Source: Naumovozyma dairenensis CBS 421 (taxonomy: Eukaryota > Ascomycota > Saccharomycetes > Saccharomycetales > Saccharomycetaceae). From it: a stretch of 64,000 nucleotides of DNA. This document shows, piece by piece, positions 40,573 to 51,586 of the stretch. A program made the position numbers and the translations under genes. The stretch is taken from the NCBI RefSeq assembly GCF_000227115.2, contig NC_016481.1, forward strand, positions 434,001 to 498,000, given 5' to 3'. Below the pieces are notes generated by a model. The model was not told where the DNA came from. It made no database searches and saw only the letters and a list, made by a program, of their open reading frames with translations. Positions within the stretch are counted from its first letter, which is position 1; every line of letters starts with the position of its first letter.

Positions 40573-41030
40573 ACTTCATCATTATTGTCACTAACTTACT
40601 GGTTCCCTGCATATGATAACATTATCTGTGTTTTTGCGAGTTCCGGAATATCCCATACATTCTCTTCATAATTACTTCATATATAATTTATACTCTCCAA
40701 GATCCTTGGAGTATAACTATAAACTAGTTCTAAACTAATCTCTCAAACCACATATTCCAAGTTTAATCACTCTCGTATGTACATTGAAGATTTTAAACGA
40801 GTTTAAGATAAACCGAACGAAAGTTTATATAACGCTTTAAAGGATTTCTTTCAAACGTTTGGACAACAAGGAAACCGATATTACCCATGACCGGTACATT
40901 CATTTCGTGTTATGACTTAATGTACCATCAAGATATATAAAGGAAAAGGAATTCAGCTCTAAGAGTAGTCTACTTTTAGCAAAAGTTTAATAATAATTTC
41001 CTCTTTATTCTTGGTAGATTACAACGGCAA
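40573..41030. other. VMA10-MSC7 intergene
   Basis: 458 bp, AT-rich. No gene seen; MSC7 promoter. Confidence 0.5.
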
Positions 41031-43034
41031 ATGACCAATATATATCTGAATCCAGATATGCTATATCATATAAATTCCACAGTGCAGTATTATATAACAG
41101 AATGGTTCAAACAGCAACAACTACAATTCGAAAATGATCCAAGAAATTCTAACTACATTTACCGTATTGTCCAATACTTTTCAGAGTCTTCAACAACAAC
41201 ATTAATATTGACGTTCGTTTCCCTAATATTCTTCTATAAATGGCTTTTCAATCAATTCACCCCTAATGGTAAGATTAAGCCCGCCAGATTTACCATACCA
41301 ATTCCAGATGCTGTTAGACCAAATTGGAAAAGTAAGAGATTATTGAATCCATCAATTACAATTGAACAAGATTCTACAATAATTCAAAGTTATTGTCCTG
41401 CCACGGGCCAATTATTAGGTCAATTCAAATCAATGACCAAATCACAATTAGATGAACAAATAGAGCAAGCTGAAAGAGCACAAATTGAATTTGGTAATTC
41501 TTCCATGGATAGAAGGTTCAAAATATTATTGACACTGCATGACTTCATTATAAATAATCAAGATTTAATTACAAAAATTGCTTGTAGAGATTCAGGGAAA
41601 ACGAAATTAGATGCATCTATGGGTGAGATCTTGGTCACTTTAGAGAAGATTTCATGGTTACTTAAGCATTCTTCCAGGATCTTATCACCTTCTAAACGTT
41701 CTGGACCAACTAATTTCTTTATGAAATGGTACAAGAAGGCAGAAATTAGATATGAACCATTAGGGGTAGTAGCTGGGATTGTATCATGGAATTATCCATT
41801 CCATAATCTTCTAGGTCCTATAATAGATTCTATCGTTACAGGTAATGCCATCATTATGAAATGTTCAGAACAAGTTGTATGGTCATCTGAAATATTTATT
41901 GATTTAGTTAAAAAGGCTCTTATCGCGTGTGATGAAGAACCAAATTTAGTTCAGTTATTCTATTGTTTACCACCCTCCCCGAACTCTAATGATGATACAG
42001 CCAATTATTTCACATCAAGACCACAATTTAAATCTCTAACTTTCATTGGAAGTCAACCTATTGCCAAACAAATTCTTAAATGTACGGCAGATCCAATTAC
42101 CCCTGTTGTAGTGGAATTGGGTGGTAAAGATTCATTAATTGTGTTGGATTCATTCGCATCTTCAGATTTGCAATCCTTATCATCTATTATTATGAGAGGT
42201 ACATTTCAATCATCTGGACAAAATTGTATTGGTATTGAAAGGATAATTGTGAGTGCCAAGCATTATGAGAAATTAACTCAAATACTTTCTGACAGAATTA
42301 CATTTTTTCCATTACGCCAAGGTTCGGACATTGATTCACAATCTTCTTCTTCTTCTTCTTCCTCGAGACCAAATCCCTTAGATATAATTGATATGGGTGC
42401 CATGATTTCAAATAACAGATTTAAACAGTTGGAGGAATTAGTTCAAGACGCTGTAAGTAAAGGTGCCAAATTAATATATGGTGGTACTCCTTATGTTCAT
42501 CCCAATTATCCTCAAGGCCATTATTTCAAACCAACTTTGTTGATAGATGTTACACCTGAAATGAATATTGCTCAACAGGAGGTATTTGGTCCTATTATGT
42601 GTGTTATGAAGGCTCGTGATACAAATGATTGTGTTTCATTAGCGAATTCTGCACCATTTGGTCTCGGTGGTTCTGTTTTTGGTAAAGATCTTGATGAATG
42701 TAATTATGTTGCTAACCAATTAAAGACAGGTAATGTTGCTATTAATGATTTCGCCACATTTTATGTTTGTCAATTACCATTTGGTGGTATTCATGGTTCA
42801 GGGTATGGAAAATTCGGTGGTGAAGAAGGGCTATTACGTTTATGTAATGCAAAGAGTGTTTGTTATGATAGGTTTAGCTTTATTAAGACTCAAATTCCTC
42901 CACCTTTAGATTATCCCATTAAGAATGACAAGAAATCTTGGAATTTTGTTAAAAGTTTCATTACTGGTTCTTATACTACTTCCAAATGGCAATTAATTAA
43001 ATCACTGCTCTCCTTAGCTAAGGAATCTAAATAA
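41031..43034 (+). CDS. MSC7: Membrane-anchored aldehyde dehydrogenase-like protein Msc7
   Basis: A 667-residue protein. A membrane segment at about residues 55-73 (TTLILTFVSLIFFYKWLF) is followed by a complete aldehyde dehydrogenase fold. The NAD site appears as GVVAGIVSWNYPFHN, the general-base Glu362 is in VVELGGKD, and the nucleophile Cys399 is in SSGQNCIG. A poly-Ser tract (eight Ser, encoded by a TCT microsatellite near 42342-42366) is inserted after residue 435. Msc7 is an ER protein; mutants alter meiotic sister-chromatid recombination, but its substrate is unknown. It is the ortholog of YHR039C, adjacent to VMA10 as expected. Both catalytic residues are present, so activity is likely. 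Confidence 0.94.
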   Translation: MTNIYLNPDMLYHINSTVQYYITEWFKQQQLQFENDPRNSNYIYRIVQYFSESSTTTLILTFVSLIFFYKWLFNQFTPNGKIKPARFTIPIPDAVRPNWKSKRLLNPSITIEQDSTIIQSYCPATGQLLGQFKSMTKSQLDEQIEQAERAQIEFGNSSMDRRFKILLTLHDFIINNQDLITKIACRDSGKTKLDASMGEILVTLEKISWLLKHSSRILSPSKRSGPTNFFMKWYKKAEIRYEPLGVVAGIVSWNYPFHNLLGPIIDSIVTGNAIIMKCSEQVVWSSEIFIDLVKKALIACDEEPNLVQLFYCLPPSPNSNDDTANYFTSRPQFKSLTFIGSQPIAKQILKCTADPITPVVVELGGKDSLIVLDSFASSDLQSLSSIIMRGTFQSSGQNCIGIERIIVSAKHYEKLTQILSDRITFFPLRQGSDIDSQSSSSSSSSRPNPLDIIDMGAMISNNRFKQLEELVQDAVSKGAKLIYGGTPYVHPNYPQGHYFKPTLLIDVTPEMNIAQQEVFGPIMCVMKARDTNDCVSLANSAPFGLGGSVFGKDLDECNYVANQLKTGNVAINDFATFYVCQLPFGGIHGSGYGKFGGEEGLLRLCNAKSVCYDRFSFIKTQIPPPLDYPIKNDKKSWNFVKSFITGSYTTSKWQLIKSLLSLAKESK

Positions 43035-43214
43035 TGATAGAATTTCAAAGTAAAAATAAAAGTAAATGAAAAAGTTTATATACACTCGCTGCAACGCCTA
43101 TATACTATATATAAAAGATAGAATGAGTAACATCCATAATATCACGAAGGGAAAAAAGAAGCCTTGAATATACTTTAAATGTTAGAAAAAAATATCATGA
43201 CATGATTATTTTTT

Positions 43215-43931
43215 TCAACTATTTTTGAATTGTTCCTGTAATTTTACAACATATTCTTTATGTAATTTCTCAATATCTGCAATTAATTTCCTATCGCTAT
43301 CATTTTTCTTTTGAATAGCTTTCAGTTTCTTCAAGATATTATTTCTAATGAAACCTAAAGAAACTTTCAAAGAGGAACTTTTGTACTCTTCGAAATTTTT
43401 CTTCATTTCTTTGATTATTAATTCACGAGTCTCCGTTGTCATTGGTGGTAGTAGAACTTTTAATTGTTGATCATTATTTGGTATTCTTTCTGGATTCAAA
43501 TTCAAACCCGAACCTAATATTGTACTGATTACATTCTTAGTATCCTTTGGATCAAATACAGTAATTAATAGGGAATGAGATCCCTTTGATGAAGTTGTCG
43601 CAACATCAATAAATTTGGAACCATTAGGTAGTATAAGTTTGTCAAAGATCTTGGAGTTAGATTTCCCTTGCCTTGTTTCATTAATTTTCTTTTGATGTAA
43701 TTCTAAAGTTTTGTCAAAGTGTGTTTTAGCTTCTTCTAAAAGGTCGATATCATCGTTTGCTGTCCCTGTTGGTGAATTGGCGTTTAATCCTATATCCTTT
43801 GTGAGTTTCGATTTGCCCTTACTAGTATTATTATGTTTTTTTAGGTAAAATGGAGTTACCGTAAAAGAACGAGTTAAGAAAGTCGCTCTCTTTAAGACAG
43901 GCAATCGAATTACTCTGCTCAATATCATCAT
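43215..43931 (-). CDS. RRF1: Mitochondrial ribosome recycling factor
   Basis: A 238-residue protein. A basic, Ser/Thr-rich presequence without acidic residues covers about the first 40 residues (MMILSRVIRLPVLKRATFLT). The RRF fold follows, with the triple-helix bundle ending in SLGFIRNNILKKLKAIQKKN and IADIEKLHKEYVVKLQEQF. It releases mitochondrial ribosomes after termination. It is the ortholog of YHR038W and convergent with MSC7, with 180 bp between the stops, as in S. cerevisiae. Two adjacent ATG codons (43926-43931) make the exact start ambiguous by one residue. Confidence 0.9.
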   Translation of the reverse strand: MMILSRVIRLPVLKRATFLTRSFTVTPFYLKKHNNTSKGKSKLTKDIGLNANSPTGTANDDIDLLEEAKTHFDKTLELHQKKINETRQGKSNSKIFDKLILPNGSKFIDVATTSSKGSHSLLITVFDPKDTKNVISTILGSGLNLNPERIPNNDQQLKVLLPPMTTETRELIIKEMKKNFEEYKSSSLKVSLGFIRNNILKKLKAIQKKNDSDRKLIADIEKLHKEYVVKLQEQFKNS

Positions 43932-45238
43932 TGTTGTTTTTTTTGATTGGTATCTCTATGTTTGCGTCCGTTCTGCTTTAGCTCGATACTTCATTTGTTT
44001 TAAAGGGATCTTCTGTGGAAAATGATGCTCGAGTTATTTATGAGCTCCGATATGACCTTTGTTTCAGACTACAATTTTGAACAAAAGTTTTCGGGAATAA
44101 ACAAATATTCTATCATTTTTTGTAATTAGGAGAATAATAAGGTTCTTGTCAACCCTAGTGTAAGATTGATTCAATCGCTCGGTTTATAGACATAAGGATG
44201 GACTAGTATAAGCTGAACACTAGTTGCACGCTGATCAAGTATAACGATCATATGTGACATGCCGAGTTTGACGACCTTTTCAAGAGAAATTTTATGATTA
44301 ATTATCACTTTGCAACGGAGGCTACTTCAGAGAACGTTACCAAAACTTAGAACCTTTGGCTGTTCACGTTAATATGCTCTCAGTCTATTACATGAACTAA
44401 AATGTGANNNNNNNNNNNNNNNNNNNNAAGCTTGATCGAGTGATAAGAACAAACTTACATCTAATAGCTAGCTCATTACCTTTTTTTTTTTTTGTCTCTA
44501 CTTGTTGTTTGTTTATTTACTTTTAGGAGTTAGGCAGGTTTTGTTTACTTTAATTGTAAAAATAAAGGATAAGAACGCATGGAAAAAATAAATAAAAAAT
44601 GGATATTTAAAAGGGATATTGGATTTGAATTAAACCGTTTGTTCGACATCTTAGTAGTTCAATAATGGAGTTGATACTTGATCCAAAAAAATAAGTAAAA
44701 CAAGTTCTTTCCTTCTTCTTTTTGTCGTTGAAATAACGGCGTATGTTACTGAGAGGTACTGTAGTATGTTGGTTCTTTTATATTACATAGATGTTCAATA
44801 TTAGATGATCCTCATCCTCATTGAAGACAAGATCACATGGGGTATGAGAATATATAATTGAATGGCACAACTATAACGGGATCTTTTTTGAACTTCAGCT
44901 TTGCAGTTAGGAAAAGCCTCCTCATAGATTTTTGTATAAGACAATGATGATATTAAGGGTACAGAAAGACAAGAAATGGGATAAACGAGAAAATAAATAA
45001 ATGAATAAATGTAAGTACAATAAAATACAGTACCAACCAATCTCTTTTTAAAAAAAGCTAGTTTATAAATTACACGTATATAGTGATATATATAAGATAG
45101 AGTTAAAATAAATAAATAAGTATGAAAAAAGAAGGAGAAAAATAAATACCAACCCCCTTTGTTTGTTTCATAAGCAACAAAAAAGTGTTAGAAAAAATTG
45201 AATGGAATCTAGTAGAATCGAGAAAGAATTTAATCGAA
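43932..45238. other. RRF1 upstream / SUR2 3' intergene with assembly gap
   Basis: 1.3 kb. It contains 20 N at 44408-44427, so sequence of unknown length is missing. A T-run lies at 44480-44493. I could not detect ATP5, PUT2 or other expected neighbours. Frames 44801-45040 and 45103-45288 look like AT-rich noise. Confidence 0.5.
44408..44427. other. Assembly gap (20 N), intergenic
   Basis: Same fixed length as the other two gaps. The sequence on either side is non-coding. Confidence 0.95.
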
Positions 45239-46252
45239 TCAATTTGCTTTCTTTGAGTTAGCAGATTCAATTTCTTGTTCAATTTCAATTTCTTCCTTTG
45301 ATTTATTTTTCAAAGATTTTCTATTCTTTAAGAAATAATGATATTTATTAATATCCAATTTATTTTTCAAGAAAGATTTTTCATTATCAGGGATTTGAAT
45401 ATTTGGATCTTGAATATTGAAATCTTTAAAATTAGAATCTAATAAATTATCCCAAAAGATGAAGAAAGGTTGAGCGAAATTATATTTCAAACCGAATGGT
45501 TGATGATGGATATCATGATAAATGGAATTATTTTTGAAAAGAACTTGGAATGGATCCCAAGGTAAGACGTATCCACAATGATCATCCACAGTTTTCATGG
45601 TAGCGAAATTGTAAAGGATGATTTGTTCTCTTGCAGATAAGTTAGTTATTAACATGGCAATCCCAGTTCCTAAAGTGTCTAATAAGAAACCTTCTAATGG
45701 AGAATTAAATAAAGCACCGAAAGCATATGGGACATATAATTCATGATGAACAGAGTGTAAATTTTTATAAAGTCTCTTATCGTAATGCATTAAACGATGT
45801 AACCAATATTGCCAAGTATCAATGATTAAGAAGGCGATGGCTAATTTGATGAAGGAAATAGCATAAGCGATATAGAAAGGTCTTTGAGAGATATGATGAG
45901 TTCCTGTGGAATCCATGGTGACGATTAATAAATAACCGAAGGCAGTTTGCAACATATGTTGAAATAAGACATGAGTTAAGACATGAGTCTTTGTTGCTCT
46001 ATTTCTCTTTTCAGCTTCCTCTAAGCTATGAATTTTAAATCTTTGGGCAGATTTCATATGATCCAAAATGAAAAACATACCAGAGAAGGTCCAATAACTA
46101 ATGACTGGGGAGATTAATGCTAAGACGTCATCGGACATGGAAGCGAAGATGGAATCTCTTGTGGTGGAAATTAAAGGTAGGGTTTCTCTAATTACATCGT
46201 TAACAGAGTCCTTTACGGCACCTGTAACGGTTTCACTGACATATTCACTCAT
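45239..46252 (-). CDS. SUR2: Sphinganine C4-hydroxylase
   Basis: A 337-residue ER membrane di-iron hydroxylase. The three His boxes are HRLMH, HSVHHE and, after the last membrane segments, YHDIHHQPFG. Hydrophobic stretches lie near residues 52-67, 92-110 and 125-146. It converts dihydrosphingosine to phytosphingosine in ceramide synthesis. The N-terminus MSEYVSETVTGAVKDSVNDV matches the family. The C-terminal tail is charged (KKN/EIEIEQEIE). In S. cerevisiae SUR2 is YDR297W on the sister segment; here it sits beside RRF1 and NEL1, so the opposite ohnolog was kept. Confidence 0.95.
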   Translation of the reverse strand: MSEYVSETVTGAVKDSVNDVIRETLPLISTTRDSIFASMSDDVLALISPVISYWTFSGMFFILDHMKSAQRFKIHSLEEAEKRNRATKTHVLTHVLFQHMLQTAFGYLLIVTMDSTGTHHISQRPFYIAYAISFIKLAIAFLIIDTWQYWLHRLMHYDKRLYKNLHSVHHELYVPYAFGALFNSPLEGFLLDTLGTGIAMLITNLSAREQIILYNFATMKTVDDHCGYVLPWDPFQVLFKNNSIYHDIHHQPFGLKYNFAQPFFIFWDNLLDSNFKDFNIQDPNIQIPDNEKSFLKNKLDINKYHYFLKNRKSLKNKSKEEIEIEQEIESANSKKAN

Positions 46253-47292
46253 GATTGCAGAGTGTAGTTTGAAATTTAGTTTCTTGCTTTAATTGTCGAG
46301 TTACAAAAAGAAGGAAACGAACCAATTAAAGGGGAATTGAAAGCTTTATGACAGTGTGTTATAGTGTATGTATATATATATATATATATATATAATATGC
46401 GTATATTTTATGACAATAGGGAGATAGAATGATTTTATATCAAAAGCTTAAAGTTCCTTGGTCCTATGTCGCAATTTTTTTCTGTTTTCTTGTTAAAATT
46501 TTCTCAGACAGAGATGTTCTTGTTGTTTCTACGTACGTAGGATACATTCATGCATATTTCGTGAAGGGACTGTATGGTACGGTACGGTGCGGTACTGTAA
46601 TGTAGAGTAATGTACGCACATACACATGTGCGTATACGAACACCCATTCTATACACAGCTTATTGTGGGCGGGGGATTCCAGTTGTGTGCCATTGGAAGG
46701 ATTTCCCGATTACTCAGCAGTAAAATCACGCCGTCTCAATTGAGAACTACGCAGGCAGCGCCAAATATGTCACGTATATTATTAAGATGAACATCTTCTC
46801 ACTGCCTCCTTCGTATTTGGCATGCTTCTCACCATCAACCGTTTTCACGTGGATGCCCAGTTAAGTTTTAAACAATAAAGGAAAAAGTTAAATTTACGTA
46901 GAAAGGGCACAAGGGGACAAGCTTCCAATCGAACCTATACCTTCATAAGTACGCACGTATGTATGTACATGGTTGCTCACGTGGAGGCTCAGGTTATGCT
47001 ATGATTACGTTATTGAGGAAGTAGAAAGTGTCTCTTGCATAACCTTCCTTCGAACAACCGATCAACAATCATCTGCTTCCGCGGATCTTCAAATCGAATA
47101 TACTGCGTACGGACGTTCGACGTAAATTACAACCGGCCACAAACACAGAGGCTATTAAAGAGAGCTTTTGCTTGCTTTTTTTTTCCTTTTTATATTACCG
47201 CAATTGCTTAACCCTGCGTCACATTTTAAGATTGACGTTACATTGCGTACATTAATGAACGAATCCCGGCTGCCTTGACATTGACGAAACCA
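46253..47292. other. SUR2-NEL1 divergent intergene
   Basis: 1.04 kb shared promoter. It has a TA microsatellite (46371-46395), a GTACG/GTGCG-rich stretch (46575-46600) and several GTACGTA tracts. No gene found. Confidence 0.55.
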
Positions 47293-49272
47293 ATGAACAT
47301 CTCAAAAACGAACTCAACCACTTTCCACTGTCTATTCAAACCCTTTGCAGAAAAGCTTGACTTTGAACTAGAACCTAACAATGATAGTATACCGATAAGC
47401 GAAAAAAATAATGATAGTATTAATCCCTTGAAATGTGATCATTGTGACGCATTTTTCAATCAATATAGCAGTATAATACAACCATCTTCCCTTAGATGCC
47501 CATTTTGTGAAAAAATTACTCCAATTCAAAGCTCATTTACAAAATATGCTACAGATACCATTCATTTATCGTCTTATGTTTTAGACAAAGGTATTATCCC
47601 TTCTTCCAAATCTTTTCTTACAGTCTTTGTCATAGACACAATATGTGATAAACAAGAATTAAATGCATTAAAAGAAAATTTAATCAAAAACTTAGAAAAT
47701 TATAGTGAAAAGAATGGGAATAATCTGAATGAAAACATGCATTTATACGCATTGATATCGACGAATTCCGATGGCACGATTAAAATCCACTATTCCAATA
47801 AAAAGGACAGTATTGTCTTTTCAATGGACTCCTTTAAAACGAAATATTACTCTGAAAGATTCAACTTTAGATATTTTATAGATAAAATTACCATGAATAA
47901 TCAACTTTGTTATTTCCAAAATATAAGAGATCTTATAAAAGAGTTGAATAGTTTGGAAATTACATCATCAATAACAACTAGAACAAAGAGACCAAAAAGA
48001 TCGTTCGGTTTGGCCTTATTTTTAGCCACCGTATTGGTTACAAAATTACAATGCTCACAGGACACGGACTGGAACAATTCAATGATTATTTCATTCTTAA
48101 CAGGTCCTTGTACGAAGGGCCCTGGTAAAGTGTTATCAAGAGATTATAAAATAAATATGAGACAGTTTAATAATTTTAATGGCAATAAAAATAATTCTAT
48201 TATTTCTGATTTGAAATCTTCAAAGAAATTTTATGACAAATTATTTCGACATTCGTTTGGGAAAGTCGCACATCATTTATACATATCTTCATTAGATCAA
48301 GTTGGATTTTTAGAAATGTCATCATTATATAAAGACTCTGCATGTGTACAACAATTCGATACATTTACAGGCTCCAGATTCATGATATGTTTAAAAAAAA
48401 ATTTCGAATTGATGAGAAATGATAATGTAATATATAATTTACAAATGAAAACTTTAAAAGTACCACATATTACTAAATTAAAGTTGTTCAACGACAAATT
48501 ACTTACAACTACCTTAATTCCCAGTTCTTTAACAATACCTTTGGAAATCATCACACGTGATGTCTCATCGAATACATCCTCTGAAGAACCCATTATTCAA
48601 TTCCAAATAACGTTTGAAAAAAATAATAGGCGATATCTTAAAATTGTGACAATCCCACTTGTGATGAATAATGAATCAAAAATTCAAGATAATAATAATA
48701 ATAATGATGACATTGGTAGTTTAGAAATTGAACTTTATTATTTTTTGAAGAGTTTATCCTTCATACTATTACACTCCACAAATCCACTTCAATTATATAA
48801 ACCAAATTTTTTAATTGAGAATATCCATCCAGCAATTGTTAATCAATTCAACACTTTGTCCTTCTCTTCTTATTATAAATATATTTTAAATTCACCATTT
48901 TTTAATTCGGAAGGCATTTCACCAGATGAAAGGACATTTTTTATTAATTTATGTTCAAATTCAAACATAAATATGATCTCAAAACTTCTCAAGCCCAAAT
49001 TATACAATATTGAAAATCAAGGAACAAGAATGGTAGAATTAAATTTTGATAAAGAATCCTTAATCCTTTGTAAAAATAAGAATGAGAATATTTTAGTGGA
49101 TGGTGGGAATTTCATTGGAATTATACGAAATTCAACAGATAAAGTGAACCCATATGATAGTATTCTTGATAAAATTAGGAATGAACGCTTCCCAACTCCC
49201 AGGGTTATTCATTTCACTGATGGATTAAGCGGACCTCAAGATCGATATTTAAAATGTAAATTGGTATTATAA
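47293..49272 (+). CDS. NEL1: Sec23-like GTPase activator Nel1
   Basis: The frame opens at a TTG (47275) but the first ATG is at 47293 (MNISKTNSTTFHCLFKPF), giving 659 residues. A Sec23-type zinc finger is seen as CDHCDAFF...LRCPFCEK. A trunk domain with FLTVFVIDTICDKQEL and SFGLALFLATVLVTKLQ, a beta-sandwich and a C-terminal gelsolin-like region ending PRVIHFTDGLSGPQDRYLK follow. Nel1 (YHR035W) is a divergent Sec23 paralog that stimulates Sar1 GTPase but does not join the COPII coat. It is very Asn/Ile/Lys-rich and fast-evolving. It is next to BRL1 and PUT2 as in S. cerevisiae. Confidence 0.9.
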   Translation: MNISKTNSTTFHCLFKPFAEKLDFELEPNNDSIPISEKNNDSINPLKCDHCDAFFNQYSSIIQPSSLRCPFCEKITPIQSSFTKYATDTIHLSSYVLDKGIIPSSKSFLTVFVIDTICDKQELNALKENLIKNLENYSEKNGNNLNENMHLYALISTNSDGTIKIHYSNKKDSIVFSMDSFKTKYYSERFNFRYFIDKITMNNQLCYFQNIRDLIKELNSLEITSSITTRTKRPKRSFGLALFLATVLVTKLQCSQDTDWNNSMIISFLTGPCTKGPGKVLSRDYKINMRQFNNFNGNKNNSIISDLKSSKKFYDKLFRHSFGKVAHHLYISSLDQVGFLEMSSLYKDSACVQQFDTFTGSRFMICLKKNFELMRNDNVIYNLQMKTLKVPHITKLKLFNDKLLTTTLIPSSLTIPLEIITRDVSSNTSSEEPIIQFQITFEKNNRRYLKIVTIPLVMNNESKIQDNNNNNDDIGSLEIELYYFLKSLSFILLHSTNPLQLYKPNFLIENIHPAIVNQFNTLSFSSYYKYILNSPFFNSEGISPDERTFFINLCSNSNINMISKLLKPKLYNIENQGTRMVELNFDKESLILCKNKNENILVDGGNFIGIIRNSTDKVNPYDSILDKIRNERFPTPRVIHFTDGLSGPQDRYLKCKLVL

Positions 49273-49705
49273 AACGGACAGTCACCATACAATATAAGAA
49301 TAATAGACTTGACTTTTAACTTTTTATAGACTATTTTTTTATATGTGTAACTATCAGTGACAATGATCCTTAGTTACGTTCATGGATACTTTGTAAGTTG
49401 AAATAAAAATAAAAAAAAAATAAAAATAAACAAAATAAAAACAAGATAATACAAAAATGACAAAAGCCGAATATAGTCTAATTATATAATTGAAAAATAA
49501 AACGGTTAGATTCTGAATGGAATAGAAGGTAAATCATCAAGGATATATATAGCAATAGGGAATATAAAATCTTAATGTGTTTTTGAATTTTTTATACTCC
49601 TTGTTGTTTATGATTTTTCGCTATCTTTTTTTGTATAAAACCATTTGACTTAAGAAATTAAAGGAAAAAGAGCGTAGAGATCCAAAAGAAGAGACGTCCT
49701 TAGTT
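49273..49705. other. NEL1-BRL1 intergene
   Basis: 433 bp with a long A-rich tract (49402-49460). It holds the BRL1 promoter. Confidence 0.5.
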
Positions 49706-51361
49706 ATGGAAGTATTCAGTAGATTATCCCTTGATGATAATGATACTAACCGTACTATTACCAATGAAGATAATAATGAGACTACAAAGGAGTTAGTTGG
49801 TATCTCAAATTTGAGTTTAAATGATTCACATATGAACATGAATATGAACACACATCAAGATATTCATAGTGATATAAATTCGTTACCACCATCGGTCATA
49901 AAGACATATTTACCACATTTCCCCAATTATCCGTCACCTTTAAGGAATACTTTCCAATTTTATGATTCAATGGGGGATAGTTACGAAATGGATATTGATG
50001 ATGACATCGAGGAGAATGATGCTCAAGAAACGGAGCAAGAATCCAGACGAATAAATGGGACCCCAGTTGCTACAACGTCCTCATCATCAGGTGTACAGTT
50101 TAATGGGAATAATTTCAAGGTTCCCATCAAAAAGAAGAAAGCATCGGTTCATTTTGTTGAACCAAAGAGGAACTTTGCGAGAAGGAATAATGAGACACCC
50201 CATACTGATAAAGAAAATAATGACGAAGAAGCAAACGACGATGATGAATTGTCAGGGGCAGAAGAGGAAGAAGGAGAAGATGAAGAGAAAAACAATAAAT
50301 TATCTAATACTACTATGTTGAAAGCTTTATTATCACCAACGAAATTAGGTGTTGCAGCAGCAACAAAGATAGATGGGATTACTCATTTACCGATCGAAGA
50401 GGAAAAAAAGCGAGCTGAAGGGGACCCGAATGTATCTGAGGCTATTGAAGCAATAGGGAATGAACCTGTACCAGCACACTCGTCGTCGTCGTCCATGTCA
50501 TCATCTTTTGATATAGAATCTACTGAGAGACTTAAAGAGGAATTAAGGTTACGTCAGTCTAATGGACAACCCATCAATGTTTCCATTAACAATCATAATT
50601 ACTATTACCCCAATGGAGAGGCATTTCCATTAACTGAAAGGTATCCACCAATGAAGCATGGAGCCATGTCAGCATATTATAATAATGCAAAATATTATAA
50701 TGCTCAAGGTGATGATGATAATGATGCCACTGATGATAATAAATATATATTACCTCACCCATGGTCAAACAATTCACATCCGATCTGGAAAGTTTCATAC
50801 ACGATAATATCATATTTACAAATTTTATTGAATTTCATTACAACGATGATAATAATTTCCAGTTTAATAATTTTCATTAATAGTATAAGGAATGATTTGA
50901 ATTCTATATGGACTACAAGAAAGAACGAATTAGAAATTGAATCCAAGATTTGTAAAGAAAAATATTTTCTAAATCGATGTCATTTACATTCCAAGTTGCC
51001 GGCATTAGAAACTCAATGTGCCACATGGTCTGACTGTATGAATAGGAATAATGATATCTTTTTCCGTGCAAGGTCTATATTAACAGCGAAATTAGTTGGT
51101 GACATTATAAATTCGTTTATTGATCCCATTGGATGGAAACCATTATTTGTCATACTATTTGGGTTAGCGATATGGTGTTTCAGTTCCAACTTTTTACTTG
51201 GGTTTGCTAGAGCCAAGATATATTATGGAGATCCTGTTAAGTATTATCATCATCAGAAGCAACAACAGCAGGGACAAGATCAAGGACAAAAGAGCCAAGA
51301 GCGGGAGCATAATCAGACGCGACATTCTTCCGATCAACCGTTAGTAGTACGTAAAATGTAA
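49706..51361 (+). CDS. BRL1: Nuclear envelope protein Brl1
   Basis: A 551-residue protein. A long acidic, disordered N-terminus (1-340) precedes the Brr6/Brl1 domain: membrane segment 1 at about 364-392, four Cys in the lumenal loop (C416, C425, C438, C444) that the family uses for disulfides, and membrane segment 2 at about 477-500 (FVILFGLAIWCFSSNFLLGF). The tail is Gln-rich. Brl1 acts with Brr6 and Apq12 in nuclear pore insertion and lipid balance of the nuclear envelope. The acidic stretch (EEEEGEDEEKNN) and a poly-Ser tract near 259 are low complexity. It is the ortholog of YHR036W, upstream of PUT2 as expected. Confidence 0.93.
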   Translation: MEVFSRLSLDDNDTNRTITNEDNNETTKELVGISNLSLNDSHMNMNMNTHQDIHSDINSLPPSVIKTYLPHFPNYPSPLRNTFQFYDSMGDSYEMDIDDDIEENDAQETEQESRRINGTPVATTSSSSGVQFNGNNFKVPIKKKKASVHFVEPKRNFARRNNETPHTDKENNDEEANDDDELSGAEEEEGEDEEKNNKLSNTTMLKALLSPTKLGVAAATKIDGITHLPIEEEKKRAEGDPNVSEAIEAIGNEPVPAHSSSSSMSSSFDIESTERLKEELRLRQSNGQPINVSINNHNYYYPNGEAFPLTERYPPMKHGAMSAYYNNAKYYNAQGDDDNDATDDNKYILPHPWSNNSHPIWKVSYTIISYLQILLNFITTMIIISSLIIFINSIRNDLNSIWTTRKNELEIESKICKEKYFLNRCHLHSKLPALETQCATWSDCMNRNNDIFFRARSILTAKLVGDIINSFIDPIGWKPLFVILFGLAIWCFSSNFLLGFARAKIYYGDPVKYYHHQKQQQQGQDQGQKSQEREHNQTRHSSDQPLVVRKM

Positions 51362-51481
51362 TACAACGATGCTGCTTATGCATAATACAGACGCCATTTA
51401 CAACGAATATATACGCTTACTTAAACAGTAACTATATGATGTATGAAATAGAGTATAATTATCAAGTCGTCTGGAAGAGAA

Positions 51482-51491
51482 ATCACGTGAT
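51482..51491. promoter_or_regulatory. Palindromic E-box ATCACGTGAT
   Basis: A perfect 10-bp palindrome around CACGTG, the core bound by Cbf1, Pho4 and related bHLH factors. It lies 14 bp before the Put3-type site. Confidence 0.5.
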
Positions 51492-51504
51492 CAGCCAAGG
51501 AGAG

Positions 51505-51520
51505 CGGGAACCCAACTCCG
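51505..51520. promoter_or_regulatory. Put3-type binding site (CGG-N10-CCG)
   Basis: CGGGAACCCAACTCCG fits the Put3 spacing of CGG and CCG triplets separated by 10 bp. It is 424 bp upstream of the PUT2 start. Put3 is the proline-responsive activator of PUT1 and PUT2 in S. cerevisiae. Confidence 0.6.
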
Positions 51521-51574
51521 GGAAGAACCAAAAAACCCAGGCACCGGATACCCTTAATTTTATTGGGGTGGCCT

Positions 51575-51586
51575 CCCTTCGAAGGG
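51575..51586. repeat. 12-bp perfect palindrome in PUT2 promoter
   Basis: CCCTTCGAAGGG, flanked by GGTGG (51567-51571) and CCACC (51588-51592), so a longer imperfect hairpin can form. Confidence 0.7.
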